A DNA stretch of 46,098 bases. Source: Treponema sp. Lineage in GTDB: Bacteria > Spirochaetota > Spirochaetia > Treponematales > Breznakiellaceae. The stretch lies in NCBI GenBank assembly GCA_031266175.1, contig JAISBN010000036.1, positions 1 to 46,098 on the forward strand, written 5' to 3'. Within the stretch, counting starts at the first letter, position 1, and each line of letters begins with the position of its first letter. Positions 34,501-42,461 of the stretch are shown piece after piece. The notes beneath the pieces are model-generated. The model did not search any database. It was not told the origin of the DNA and saw nothing but the letters and a program-made list of their open reading frames with translations. Position numbers and translations under genes: made by a program.

Positions 34501-36042
34501 GTCGCCCGGATCTTCGGCTGCGGCGAGGCCGCGGCCGAAGACGCCCTGGACGCCCTGGTCGAGGCGGGAGAAGCGGCGGGGGGCATTACCGTTGAGGGAA
34601 ACCCCGCCACGCTCTACTGCGACGCGGAAAACTGCGGCCTGCTGCTGCGGCTGGCCCGCAAGCATGCCCGGCCCATCCTCGCGGAGCGCCCTTCGCCGCT
34701 TCTGGTTCCCTTTACCGCCCTGCGTCAGGGCCTGCTTTGCCGGGACAACCCGGAGCAAAGCACAGCGGCCGCGCTTGAAACCCTGGCCGCGTATCCCCTT
34801 CCGGTAAAGCTCTGGGAGACGGAAATACTTCCCGCCAGGACCCCCGCGGGGACCTACAGCGGCAAACAGCTGGACGCCCTCCTGGCCGCGGGAAGTCTCC
34901 TCTGGTTCGGCGCGGGAAAAGAAAAAGCGGCTTTTTGTACCCCGGAAGAACTGGAACTGGCGGAGCCGGGAGAAACCGGCGGGGAAGACGCAAGCAGGGA
35001 AGCTTCCACGGTCCTTGCCGGTTTCTGCGCGGGGTATAAAAATTTCCGGGAAATCAGGGATCACCTGGCGGAACGGGGCCTAATCCCCCCGGGGAAAAAC
35101 GCTCCCGGCGCGGACCTTTTGTGGGACGCGGCATGGCGGGGAGAGCTTTCCTCCGATTCCTGGGAAGCCCTCCGCCGGGGCATAAGCCGGGGCTTTGCCC
35201 TCCGCAAAGAAGCCTGGGGCCCCGGAGATCCGGCCGGCCGGGACATCCCCGGCATCCTTCCCCGGTACGCCCCGAACCGGGAACGGCGCATCCCCCGGGC
35301 CCTGCGGGACCGGTGGCGGGAAGGAGCCTCCCTGATCGCGGGAGGCCCCGTTCCCGGACGCTGGTACGCCCTGGCCGGGGAAACGGACCCCGCCGAAACC
35401 ATGCCGGATTCCCTGCTGGAAGAGGACCTCAACCGGGACCGGGTACGGCTCCTCCTCCGCCGCTGGGGCATACTGTGCAGGCCCCTTCTGGAAACCGAAG
35501 GCTGCTTTTCCTGGTCCCGGCTGCTTCCCGCGATGAGGCGCATGGAGCTGGCGGGGGAACTGGTGACGGGCCGCTTTTTCGCCGGGATCCATTCCCTCCA
35601 GTTCGCGTCCCCTTCCATCGCTCAAGAACTGGAAGCGATGGAAGAGGCTGTTTCCGCTTCCGGCGCCGGTGATGCCGCCGCCGTCCCGGTATACTGGATG
35701 AACGCCGCGGATCCCGCCAGTCCCGCGGGGTGGAACATCGAAGGGCTGGACAGCCGCCTTCCCCCCCGGACAAGCGCCTCCCGGCTCTGTTTCCGGGGTT
35801 CGGCCCTGGCGGCGGTTTCTTCCAGAAGCGGCAGGGAACTGGAATTGTTTATACCTCCCGGCGATCCCGGTATCGGCGAAGTGCTGTCCTTCCTTACCCT
35901 TCCCCGGACCAGGGCCTGCCATCGGGTACAAAAAATCGTTCTGGAAACGGTTAACGGTTCTTCCGCCGCGAAAAGTCCCTACGCCGCGGCCCTGGAGGCC
36001 GCGGGATTTATCCCCGACAGGGACAAGTTGATCCTGTGGTAA
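31507..36042 (+). CDS. lhr: Large helicase-related protein Lhr (DExH superfamily 2 helicase)
   Basis: A 1511-residue ATP-dependent DNA/RNA helicase, the size of E. coli Lhr (about 1538). The N-terminal core has Walker A APTGSGKT (Lys47), the DEIH box in LVLDEIHAVMGTKRG, motif III LSATVHPE, motif V TSSLELGLDIG and motif VI QRVGRAGH. It is followed by a winged-helix and Lhr-core extension, then about 650 residues of Lhr C-terminal domain. Family members unwind RNA:DNA hybrids and some carry uracil-DNA glycosylase activity in the C-terminal domain; its presence here was not verified. Translation is coupled to the transporter ATPase through ATGA, an unexpected operon partner. Confidence 0.92.
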   Translation: MISFFHPLVAGWFTETFGTPTTVQEAAWPLIARGEDLLAVAPTGSGKTLTAFLAALSRFIDGSLDPEKLTVLYVSPLKALNEDIRRNLIEPVEELRNRAAAAAVPFPGIRVETRSGDTPQAERRRFLVHPPSILAVTPESLAILLLNPRGREVLSQVRYLVLDEIHAVMGTKRGAFLSCQIDRLAGIAGPFQRIALSATVHPETAAEYAGVRRIAAPPAEKKIDFLVEFPREEAEKNAGETGVSKTDRYGKRYTVLVNYILDRIRNAGTGNGMAPDGGMTPKGIILVFTDSRRRAERIAYLVNTAAGERLALCHHGSLSKEVRRDVEQSLVRALVPCVVATSSLELGLDIGAVDEVILAGAPSSCAQTLQRVGRAGHGAGRTSRGRLLPFHGLDLLLGAVMAEAVADREIERIRPVKNPLDILAQIVLALLTEKARDDGELYAEIRGFRVFRDLDRPSFDGVIAMLTGRLFRELEPRLYRDTDGKLYPSAGVLSLLYSSGGVIPGRGLYSMRLPDGTKIGELDEEFVWERRLGDSFDFGARPWTITAIGSEIVTVTPRTESADFTPFWKADVPFRSSELSLRILRFFGRLNNPGIPGTVFPGLSEEARRTLEDLLARQKEVQGVPFGDGSHIPLEIIDDPAVRQDAYQAVFHTFRGGDVNYPLAMALAGALEERTGQRIEAVPDDNAVLLLVPRLAAGNGGHAEALLQEAVKDCAKKRRGEDLFRRRLETSGIFGAAFREAAERSMILPRGSFGRRTPLWVMRQRAKRLYDKVSESEQFPLINEAWRSCLEDRFDMEGFAGLLEALDNGTVRLCPFITGNPSPFARDLVWKETGNFMYEYDERKDLLGSAAGSRTGRYPAGAPESLAGRAIARALADPSRMPVIRAELAASFGARLRREIPGWAPEEARELARWVLDRTAIPADEWEVLRSALPKELKEQLEADPSLEGRLGEDTLEGASLSVIVHSETAAALTGTEDSALSRLGEWLRYEGPVSAGRVARIFGCGEAAAEDALDALVEAGEAAGGITVEGNPATLYCDAENCGLLLRLARKHARPILAERPSPLLVPFTALRQGLLCRDNPEQSTAAALETLAAYPLPVKLWETEILPARTPAGTYSGKQLDALLAAGSLLWFGAGKEKAAFCTPEELELAEPGETGGEDASREASTVLAGFCAGYKNFREIRDHLAERGLIPPGKNAPGADLLWDAAWRGELSSDSWEALRRGISRGFALRKEAWGPGDPAGRDIPGILPRYAPNRERRIPRALRDRWREGASLIAGGPVPGRWYALAGETDPAETMPDSLLEEDLNRDRVRLLLRRWGILCRPLLETEGCFSWSRLLPAMRRMELAGELVTGRFFAGIHSLQFASPSIAQELEAMEEAVSASGAGDAAAVPVYWMNAADPASPAGWNIEGLDSRLPPRTSASRLCFRGSALAAVSSRSGRELELFIPPGDPGIGEVLSFLTLPRTRACHRVQKIVLETVNGSSAAKSPYAAALEAAGFIPDRDKLILW

Positions 36043-36059
36043 TGGGGTAAGAAAACAGC

Positions 36060-36527
36060 CTACAGATTTAAAACCTTGTCCCCGGTTTCGACTCCGGCCC
36101 TGGTAAACCAGCCCTGGGGAACTTCCAGGGCATAGCGGACGGAACGGGTGGACTGGACCGGCTGAAGAACCTGGGGATACATATCCCGGATATCAACAAT
36201 CGTTCCGTCGTAGGCAATGTAGGCAATGGAAAGGGGGATAAGGGTATTCTTCATCCAGAAGGAAAGGACCTGGTCATGCTCAAATATAAACAGCATACCC
36301 TTGCCGTCCTCCAGTCCGGTCCGGAACATCAGCCCCGTTTCCCGCTCCCTTTCTGTACGGGCCAGTTCCGCTTCAACCGCAAGATCCCCTGCCGCCGTGA
36401 CGACGCGGAGTGTCCGCGCTTCCAGGCCGGTCTGGGCCCGGTCCGGCTCTTTCCCGCCGGTACAGGCGCAGCCAAGAACAAGGATCAACGCAAAAAAGAC
36501 CGCCCTTCCGGATTTGTTAAAATTCAT
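36060..36527 (-). CDS. DUF192 lipoprotein
   Basis: A 155-residue protein with an N-terminal signal and lipobox-like LGCACTGG (Cys about 20-22). The rest is the DUF192 domain: ERETGLMFR, GMLFIFEHD, LSFWMKNTLIPLSIAYI, DGTIVDI and YALEVPQGWF are all typical. The family is small, widespread and of unknown biochemical role. The start overlaps the preceding gene's stop by 11 nt, so the two form an operon. It converges with lhr, leaving 17 bp. Confidence 0.88.
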   Translation of the reverse strand: MNFNKSGRAVFFALILVLGCACTGGKEPDRAQTGLEARTLRVVTAAGDLAVEAELARTERERETGLMFRTGLEDGKGMLFIFEHDQVLSFWMKNTLIPLSIAYIAYDGTIVDIRDMYPQVLQPVQSTRSVRYALEVPQGWFTRAGVETGDKVLNL

Positions 36528-37128
36528 TTAAAAAACCCTGGCGCCTGAAAATTTCCACGGCTTCTTCCGCTTTGGCTTCGCCCATGATCGCCTTAAAGAC
36601 CGTCATGTCTATGTATTTTACCGTCAGGGGCCGCTCAATGGAAATCCTGGTTTCTTCGTTTTCCCAGACCGATTCGGCGGGGCTCAAGGCGCCGGGCTCG
36701 CCGTACTTTTTAATAAAGGAGGTAAAGACCGAATAATGATCGATAGTGACGGGATCCAGCCTAAAGGCCATGATAAAGACCTGGCCGTCCCTCAGCTGAA
36801 AAAAGGCCCGGCGTATAAAGGAAAGGCCCGTGGTTTCCACCAGGTTTTCTTCTTTCACGGGAAGAAAAGAAACGTCCCGGTCCCCCCGGAATTCAAAAAG
36901 ACCGTCTTCTTCCAGGGCCTTCTTCAGCTCGTCCAGGGTCATGCCCAGACGCAGCTGCCTGAAAGACCGGGGCAGTTCTTCGGAACCGGGTACTATCGTG
37001 GGAAGATTCCTGGAAGGAATAAGAACTTCCAGGGCTTCCGGAGGAAGCCCGGATTCCGGCGGCCTGTTCTGGGACCACAGCAGGGAAGAGAGGGCAAGCA
37101 GGACAAAAAAACCGGCAAACTTTTTCAT
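36517..37128 (-). CDS. Exported protein of unknown function
   Basis: A 203-residue protein. The ATG at 37128 gives a clear signal peptide (MKKFAGFFVLLALSSLLWSQ, cleavage near residue 20). The mature part contains LRLGMTLDELKKALEEDGLF, a SmpA/BamE-like phrase, and a second similar half around YSVFTSFIKKYGEPGALSP. I see no enzymatic motif, so a small periplasmic binding domain is the best guess. There is no Shine-Dalgarno; a GATACT -10 box ends 6 nt before the ATG, with TTGGTT 18 bp further up, so it may be leaderless. Operon with the DUF192 gene. Confidence 0.75.
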   Translation of the reverse strand: MKKFAGFFVLLALSSLLWSQNRPPESGLPPEALEVLIPSRNLPTIVPGSEELPRSFRQLRLGMTLDELKKALEEDGLFEFRGDRDVSFLPVKEENLVETTGLSFIRRAFFQLRDGQVFIMAFRLDPVTIDHYSVFTSFIKKYGEPGALSPAESVWENEETRISIERPLTVKYIDMTVFKAIMGEAKAEEAVEIFRRQGFLNEF

Positions 37129-37194
37129 AGTAGTAGTATCGGCAGTATCGGCCAAAAGAACCAAAACCCAGTATCCCCGACCAGGCTTACGGGG

Positions 37195-38445
37195 TCATTT
37201 GAAGGAAGCATTCCAGATGCCGCCCTCCCGGCGGGCCTTGTCTATCTTCTGCATTTTCCTAAAGTACTCGGTCTGCTTGGATATTTCCGCCACTTCCATA
37301 GCGTGGATCCTGTCCTTGTCCTTGTCCTTCACGATCTGGATTTTTTTGTTTTCCATAAGTTTGCGGAGCACCAGGACTCCGTCGTTCTGGGGTATGCCCA
37401 CCATGTTAACCAGCTCCTTGGGGCCAAAATCAAAGGTATAGGAAGCGTTACTGATCGGCACCCGGTTCTTTTCCAGCTGAATTAACAGGGCATCGTACAT
37501 ACGGCCGATGGGATCGGTTATCAGGGTGTTGGCCAGCTGTTTATAGATAAACCAGATCCGTTCCGCCAGCAGGGTTGTCAGCCGGGCTACGATCTGGGGC
37601 TGGGTACTGACCATCCGCTCAAAATTGACCCGGTTAACCGCCATCACATGACATTCCTCGTAGGCCACGGCGCAGGCCGCCCGGGGTTTCGACTCCAGCA
37701 GGGCCATTTCGCCAAAAATATCCCCGGATTTAAGCACCGCCAGGAGAACTTCGTTATTGTTGACTATTTTAGTTATCTTTACGGTGCCCTTCTGGATGAT
37801 AAACAGCTCTTCCCCCGGTTCCCCTTCGGAGCAGATCATGCTGTCCTTGGGATACACCCGGTTAAATTCATCGGCTTTATAGTCCAGTTTGACTCCCTGG
37901 GCGTAGGGGCCTATTTTCATCATCAGTTCCCGGGCCTTGTTGACGTTTTCGCCCCGGGGGCAGTACTTGATGTACTGGTGGTAGGCGTAATAGGCCTGAT
38001 TGTACTGGCTCTGGCGGGTATAGTATTCCGCCACTTTGTACAGATGGGAGGCGTCTTCCTGGGCAGTGCTTTTCAGGGTCAGCCTGGTCAGGGCCTCGTC
38101 CAGGTAGCGCATCCGCTTGGAAAACTGTAGGATGATCTTCATGGCCACCGGGGTATTGTTCTGGATAAGCTGGCCGTACTGATCCTTTATAACCGAAATA
38201 AGGGTCACGTCGGTTAGGGCCTGGGCGGTTTCAATCTGGCTGTGGGAGGACATGGTGGAAACAACCCCGAAAAAGTCCCCGGGGCCGACGATACTCCCCT
38301 CTTCTTCCACCACCTCCACATCCTTGAAGATCCTGACCTTGCCCTGACGGATAATAAAAAACCTGTCCGCAGTGGGCTTGCCTTCAACCACGATGTATGA
38401 GTCTTTTTTATAGTTTACAAACGCCAACTGCAGCGGCCCGGCCAT
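37195..38445 (-). CDS. Regulator with two cyclic-nucleotide-binding domains
   Basis: A 416-residue cytoplasmic protein. The first cNMP-binding beta-roll is at about 10-110 (FFIIRQGKVRIF, GDFFGVVS). A helical, TPR-like segment with many Tyr and Gln follows (about 130-175), then a second cNMP domain at 185-300 (ELFIIQKGTVKITKI, GDIFGEMALLESKPRAACAVA, the last resembling a true phosphate-binding cassette). A C-terminal part may be a winged helix (FGPKELVNMVGIPQNDGVLVLRKLMENKKI), as in Crp-type regulators. The neighbour order with murB and cysS matches my memory of T. pallidum TP0089-TP0091. Ligand (cAMP, c-di-AMP or none) unknown. Confidence 0.87.
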   Translation of the reverse strand: MAGPLQLAFVNYKKDSYIVVEGKPTADRFFIIRQGKVRIFKDVEVVEEEGSIVGPGDFFGVVSTMSSHSQIETAQALTDVTLISVIKDQYGQLIQNNTPVAMKIILQFSKRMRYLDEALTRLTLKSTAQEDASHLYKVAEYYTRQSQYNQAYYAYHQYIKYCPRGENVNKARELMMKIGPYAQGVKLDYKADEFNRVYPKDSMICSEGEPGEELFIIQKGTVKITKIVNNNEVLLAVLKSGDIFGEMALLESKPRAACAVAYEECHVMAVNRVNFERMVSTQPQIVARLTTLLAERIWFIYKQLANTLITDPIGRMYDALLIQLEKNRVPISNASYTFDFGPKELVNMVGIPQNDGVLVLRKLMENKKIQIVKDKDKDRIHAMEVAEISKQTEYFRKMQKIDKARREGGIWNASFK

Positions 38446-38474
38446 AGCACCCCACCAACAATATCAACATACCA

Positions 38475-38503
38475 AGTATAGATGCTTACGGCCCGATTGG
38501 CAA
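38475..38503 (-). promoter_or_regulatory. Promoter of the cNMP-regulator gene
   Basis: On minus, TTGCCA (38503-38498), a 17-bp spacer and TATACT (38480-38475), about 30 bp before the ATG at 38445. A G-rich GGTGGGG stretch serves as a possible ribosome-binding site. Confidence 0.6.
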
Positions 38504-38509
38504 GAGCGG

Positions 38510-39178
38510 TTATCCGGCCTTTTTCAGATCCCTGGGGATAACAATCCGGGCAATGGTTTCGTTAGCGGTTCGCAGAATATCAAAAGCGTCGGTCCCCAAA
38601 CCCAGCTTTTTCAGCATGATCACCAGCATCACCAGCCCCAGCCCCGCCCCTTCGGAATCATCCAGCAGCTGGCCCAGGGCTTCTTCCATATCGTTATATT
38701 CCCTGGCTTTTTGTATCCGCCGGCGGATCCGCTCCAGTTCGGTAACGGTAATGGAAGCGTTATTTCTGACCTCTATAGTTATAAGGTTATCTTTTAAATG
38801 AAGGATAATTTTGACGTACAGCCCCTGCTGGCGCTGAAGATCCAGATAGTAGTTGATATTGTTCAGGGTATCGTCCTTAAAAGTAACCATCCCTTTTTGA
38901 TAATCAGTCTGGTCGCTTAGATTCAGGCCCCGGTCGATAAAATAAACCCGTTTGGTATTGGCTTTTTTGGCATTGACAACCAGCTCCTGGACGCAATAGA
39001 TCACATTGTCCCGAAGCCTGTTTTGCTGGACATAATTAAGGAAAAACGATATCACCTCTTCGATGTATTTTTCTACCCTTCGGGGCACCGTATAGGTGGT
39101 CATCACAAGAGGTATTTCCATCAGGATAGCCTGATTAACTTTTTCAACATCAACAATGATTTCATCAATATCGGACAT
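38510..39178 (-). CDS. Histidine-kinase-type ATPase, anti-sigma-factor-like
   Basis: A 222-residue cytoplasmic protein consisting mainly of a HATPase_c fold. The N box is ELVVNAKKAN and the G box is GAGLGLVMLVIML; no HisKA domain or phospho-acceptor His region is present. This resembles RsbW/SpoIIAB-like serine kinases or the many stand-alone ATPases of spirochaetes. The start at 39178 has AAGGAGGG upstream. It ends 64 bp before the cNMP-regulator gene on the same strand and may act in the same signalling route, which is inference. Confidence 0.82.
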   Translation of the reverse strand: MSDIDEIIVDVEKVNQAILMEIPLVMTTYTVPRRVEKYIEEVISFFLNYVQQNRLRDNVIYCVQELVVNAKKANTKRVYFIDRGLNLSDQTDYQKGMVTFKDDTLNNINYYLDLQRQQGLYVKIILHLKDNLITIEVRNNASITVTELERIRRRIQKAREYNDMEEALGQLLDDSEGAGLGLVMLVIMLKKLGLGTDAFDILRTANETIARIVIPRDLKKAG

Positions 39179-39287
39179 CTCTGCCCTCCTTCTGCCTCAA
39201 GAATTCATTGCTTTCTTAGATTGTTTACTAAATATATTTTAACTATACTCTAAAAGATAACCTCTTAATTCCCCTGAATTTTCCCTA

Positions 39288-39316
39288 ACTATACTCCGAA
39301 AAAAATACACTGTCAA
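39288..39316 (-). promoter_or_regulatory. Strong promoter for the ATPase gene
   Basis: On minus, TTGACA (39316-39311), a 17-bp spacer and TATAGT (39293-39288), about 110 bp before the ATG at 39178. A second AGTATAGTTA occurs at about 39249-39240 and may be a second -10. The 39179-39350 gap is AT-rich and holds nothing else I recognise. Confidence 0.7.
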
Positions 39317-39350
39317 GTATTTTTTTTGGTCAGATTGGGGCATAAAAATT

Positions 39351-40349
39351 CTACGGCACACCTTCCGGGCCGGAAGGTCTCCCATACTCCGGGCCGAAAC
39401 CTTCGCCGGCAAAGATAATCTCCGGCTCCAGGAGCAGCCCCCTCTCCCCGGCTACCCGGCTTTCCAGCTCTTCCGCCAGCTTTTTGATATCCTCCGCCCG
39501 GGCCCGGCCCCGGTTGATGATGATATTACCGTGCCAGGGCGCTACCTGGGCGTCCCCCACGGAAAAGCCCTTAAGCCCCAGTTCGTCGATAATCTGTCCC
39601 GTGGGTTTCCCGAAATTCCGGTTGTTCTTAAAGGCCGATCCGGCGCAGGGAAACCTGTAATGTCCCTTGTTTTCCCGGTCCCGGCGGTATTGTTCCATTT
39701 CGGCGCAGATTATCCGGGGATCCGCCGGTTCCAGGGAAAAAAGCACCCCCAGGATCAGGGCGTCCCCTCCCTGGAAGGGGCTCTTTTTGTAGTCAAAGGC
39801 TTCTTTTTTAAGGGGGATCCTTACCCTTTCGCCCCGGTCCAGCGCCTCCGCTTCGGTAACCACATCGGACATTTCCCGGTTATAACACCGGGCGTTCATA
39901 AAAAGGGCGCCCCCCACGGAACCGGGCATCCCCGCCAGGAATTCCAGCCCCGAAAGGCCCCTATCCGCGGCTTCATTCACCGCGCCGTCCACGGAGGTTC
40001 CAGCCCTGAAAAAAAGCCCTCCCCCGGCTTCCGCGGATCCGCAGTACCCCGAGGTGTCCAGCACAATCCCCCGGATTCCCCGGTCGGATACCACCAGGTT
40101 GGCCCCGCCGCCCAGGATAAAGACCGGTATCCCCGCGGACCGGGCGTTTTCCAGCAGCAAAGCGGCATACCCGGGGAACGTATCCCCCCGGGGGCATATC
40201 CACAGATCCGCCGGACCCCCGACCTTAAAGGTCGTGTGGTCCGCCATGGGTTCGTTAAACCGGAACGTTCCTTCAAAAGCCCCGGCGCCGCCGGAGGTAC
40301 GGGAAAAACGGGAATTGATATTTTCCAGGAATTCCGCTAGATTGGGCAT
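39351..40349 (-). CDS. murB: UDP-N-acetylenolpyruvoylglucosamine reductase MurB
   Basis: A 332-residue cytoplasmic flavoenzyme that reduces the enolpyruvyl group to give UDP-MurNAc. The FAD-binding part shows HTTFKVGGPADLWI, ILGGGANLVVSD, GMPGSVGGALFMNARCY and, near the active site, FPCAGSAFKNNR (catalytic Ser in CAGSAFKN). A final Glu lies in LLLEPEIIF. The order and length fit the type without the extra loop. The ATG at 40349 lies 6 nt after a TATAGT box with no Shine-Dalgarno. It diverges from cysS with only 14 bp between starts. Confidence 0.95.
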   Translation of the reverse strand: MPNLAEFLENINSRFSRTSGGAGAFEGTFRFNEPMADHTTFKVGGPADLWICPRGDTFPGYAALLLENARSAGIPVFILGGGANLVVSDRGIRGIVLDTSGYCGSAEAGGGLFFRAGTSVDGAVNEAADRGLSGLEFLAGMPGSVGGALFMNARCYNREMSDVVTEAEALDRGERVRIPLKKEAFDYKKSPFQGGDALILGVLFSLEPADPRIICAEMEQYRRDRENKGHYRFPCAGSAFKNNRNFGKPTGQIIDELGLKGFSVGDAQVAPWHGNIIINRGRARAEDIKKLAEELESRVAGERGLLLEPEIIFAGEGFGPEYGRPSGPEGVP

Positions 40350-40355
40350 AGGATC

Positions 40356-40383
40356 ACTATATCATGCCGCTGCGCTTATACAA
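40356..40383 (-). promoter_or_regulatory. murB promoter, lying inside the 5' end of cysS
   Basis: On minus, TTGTAT (40383-40378), a 16-bp spacer and TATAGT (40361-40356), ending 6 nt before the murB ATG. The -35 sits within the first codons of cysS on the other strand, so transcription of either gene should disturb the other. Confidence 0.6.
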
Positions 40384-41776
40384 CACGCTGGGACGTACCC
40401 TGGAAGAATTTATCCCCCTTGTACCCAAGAAGGCGGGTTTTTACGGCTGCGGCCCCACGGTGTACAACTATGCCCATATCGGGAACCTTCGGGCCTATGT
40501 AACCCACGATATCCTTGTCCGTACCCTCCGGGAACGGGGTTTCCAGGTTACCCATGTGATGAACATTACCGACGTGGGCCATCTTTCGGGGGACAACGAT
40601 TTTGGCGAAGACAAAATGGTTAAAAGCGCCGAGGAACGGGGCAAAAGCGTACTGGAAATCGCCGGCTTCTATACCCGGGCCTTTTTTGACGATACCGCCC
40701 GGATGAACATTATCCGGCCCGGCGTCGTCTGCAGGGCCACCGAACACATTGACGACATGATCGGCCTGATCAAACGAATCGAGGCCAACGGTTATACCTA
40801 TACCGCGGGGGGAAACCTTTACTTTGACATAAGCCGCTTTGACCATTACGGGGATTTGGCCCTGCTCCGGGTGGAGGATCTTAAAGCCGGCGCCCGGACG
40901 GACCTGGACGAAAACAAGCGCAATCCCGGGGATTTTGTCCTGTGGTTTACCAAAAGCAAGTTTGAAAACCAGGCTTTGGTCTGGGACAGCCCCTGGGGCC
41001 GGGGGTACCCCGGCTGGCATATCGAATGTTCGGCCATGAGCATCCGCTACCTGGGGGAACAGTTCGACATCCACGCCGGGGGCATCGATCATGTTCCCAT
41101 TCATCATACCAACGAAATAGCCCAAAGCGAAGCGGCCACGGGAAAACATCCCTGGGTACGGTACTGGGTGCACAACGAATTCCTCGTCCTGGACAAGGGG
41201 AAAATGTCCAAAAGCGCCGGAGGTTTTTTGACCCTCCAGAGCCTGATTGACGCCGGGTACGATCCGCTGGATTACCGGTATTTCCTTATCGGGGGCCACT
41301 ACCGCAGCCAGCTGCGGTTTTCCTGGGACAGCCTGGAAAGCGCCAAAAATTCCCGGAAATCCCTGCGGGAAAAGTTCCGGTCCCTGGCGGTTTCCGCGCG
41401 GCCCGGGGAACCCGCCGCCGGCTCTTCCGTCCTGGAACGGCTCGGGGCCTTTCACGGGGCCCTGGACGACGACCTCTCCACCCCCCGGGCCCTGTCGGAA
41501 CTCTGGGGCCTCCTCCGGGACAATACCGTAACTCCGGGGGAAGCGCTGTGGACGGCCTTGCAGATGGACCGGGTCCTGGGACTGGGACTGGAAAACGATC
41601 TGGCCGCGGATAAGGGCCGGGAAGAAAACCCGGAAATAGAGGAACAGATCGCCCGGCGGGCCGCGGCCAAGGCGGCGGGGGATTTTGCCCTGGCGGACGC
41701 CATCCGCGGCGGGTTACGGGAAAAGGGTATCATCCTTGAAGACGGAAAATCCGGTACCGCCTGGCGGCGGATTTAG
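40364..41776 (+). CDS. cysS: Cysteinyl-tRNA synthetase
   Basis: A 470-residue class I aminoacyl-tRNA synthetase. The active-site zinc ligands are Cys in YGCGPTVYNYAHIGNLR and in WHIECSAMS, with His/Glu in HHTNEIAQSEA. The HIGH motif is HIGN and the KMSKS motif is present exactly (LDKGKMSKSAGG). GGIDHVPIHH is also typical. Length and domain order are normal. No Shine-Dalgarno is clear before the ATG at 40364. Confidence 0.97.
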   Translation: MPLRLYNTLGRTLEEFIPLVPKKAGFYGCGPTVYNYAHIGNLRAYVTHDILVRTLRERGFQVTHVMNITDVGHLSGDNDFGEDKMVKSAEERGKSVLEIAGFYTRAFFDDTARMNIIRPGVVCRATEHIDDMIGLIKRIEANGYTYTAGGNLYFDISRFDHYGDLALLRVEDLKAGARTDLDENKRNPGDFVLWFTKSKFENQALVWDSPWGRGYPGWHIECSAMSIRYLGEQFDIHAGGIDHVPIHHTNEIAQSEAATGKHPWVRYWVHNEFLVLDKGKMSKSAGGFLTLQSLIDAGYDPLDYRYFLIGGHYRSQLRFSWDSLESAKNSRKSLREKFRSLAVSARPGEPAAGSSVLERLGAFHGALDDDLSTPRALSELWGLLRDNTVTPGEALWTALQMDRVLGLGLENDLAADKGREENPEIEEQIARRAAAKAAGDFALADAIRGGLREKGIILEDGKSGTAWRRI

Positions 41777-41836
41777 GCGGCCAGACTCAACATTCGGCCT
41801 TTAGGCCAATGCAATGTAACCAATTGGGGAAGAATA

Positions 41837-42460
41837 TTGTTTTCGAAAGCAAGGATAGATGGTGTGCCGGAGGAAGAGCGGGTAGAGGAAGAACGGGATG
41901 ATTCGGGCAGCGCCCCGGGTTATCCCCGGACCGCCGGAAATTTCCGCCGTTTGTATACTTCGGTTTTTCCTATCCTGTTCCGGGTCAGCTGCCGGATTAC
42001 GGACAGTGAAGAGGCGGCGGAGGATCTCTGCCAGGAGGCGTTTTTCAAGTACCACGAAAAGGAAATGTCCTTTCCCAACGCCGAGGAAGCAAAGTACTGG
42101 CTTATCCGGGTGGTCAAGAATTCCGCGCTGAACTACGCAAAGAAGCGGGAACGGGAACGGAGGGCATACCAAAGGGCTTTTCGGGAAGACATACGAACCA
42201 GCGCCACCGGGGAAACGGAGCTGCTGAAAAAGGAAACCCGGCAGGAAGTGGTGGAGGCGCTTAACGCTCTTCCCGAAAATCTGCGGGTTGTGCTAGTATT
42301 AAAGGAATATGGGGAACTGAACTACAAGGAAATCGCGCGGTCCCTGGGAATCAGCGAGGGAAACGTAAAAGTACGGGTATTTAGGGCAAGGGAACGGCTG
42401 GTAACCCTGTTGCAGCGGGCAGGGGCCGGTATTTCCGATGGAACGGGCAAGGATGGGTAA
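41837..42460 (+). CDS. ECF-type RNA polymerase sigma factor
   Basis: A 207-residue sigma-70 family factor. The TTG start at 41837 is supported by GGGGAAG about five bases upstream. Region 2 includes DLCQEAFFKYHE and YWLIRVVKNSALNYAKKRERE; region 4 is LPENLRVVLVLKEYGELNYKE with the recognition helix SEGNVKVRVFRAR. There is an acidic N-terminal extension of about 35 residues. It is followed after one base by an anti-sigma factor, the usual partner. In T. pallidum cysS is also next to a sigma-24 gene, as I recall. A GGCCTTTAGGCC palindrome (41796-41807) lies in the gap after cysS. Confidence 0.92.
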   Translation: MFSKARIDGVPEEERVEEERDDSGSAPGYPRTAGNFRRLYTSVFPILFRVSCRITDSEEAAEDLCQEAFFKYHEKEMSFPNAEEAKYWLIRVVKNSALNYAKKRERERRAYQRAFREDIRTSATGETELLKKETRQEVVEALNALPENLRVVLVLKEYGELNYKEIARSLGISEGNVKVRVFRARERLVTLLQRAGAGISDGTGKDG

Positions 42461-42461
42461 T

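Noticed and set aside
32998-35064. Minus-strand open frame of 688 codons
   Set aside because: Antisense to lhr; rich in Gln, Gly and Pro with no recognisable fold.
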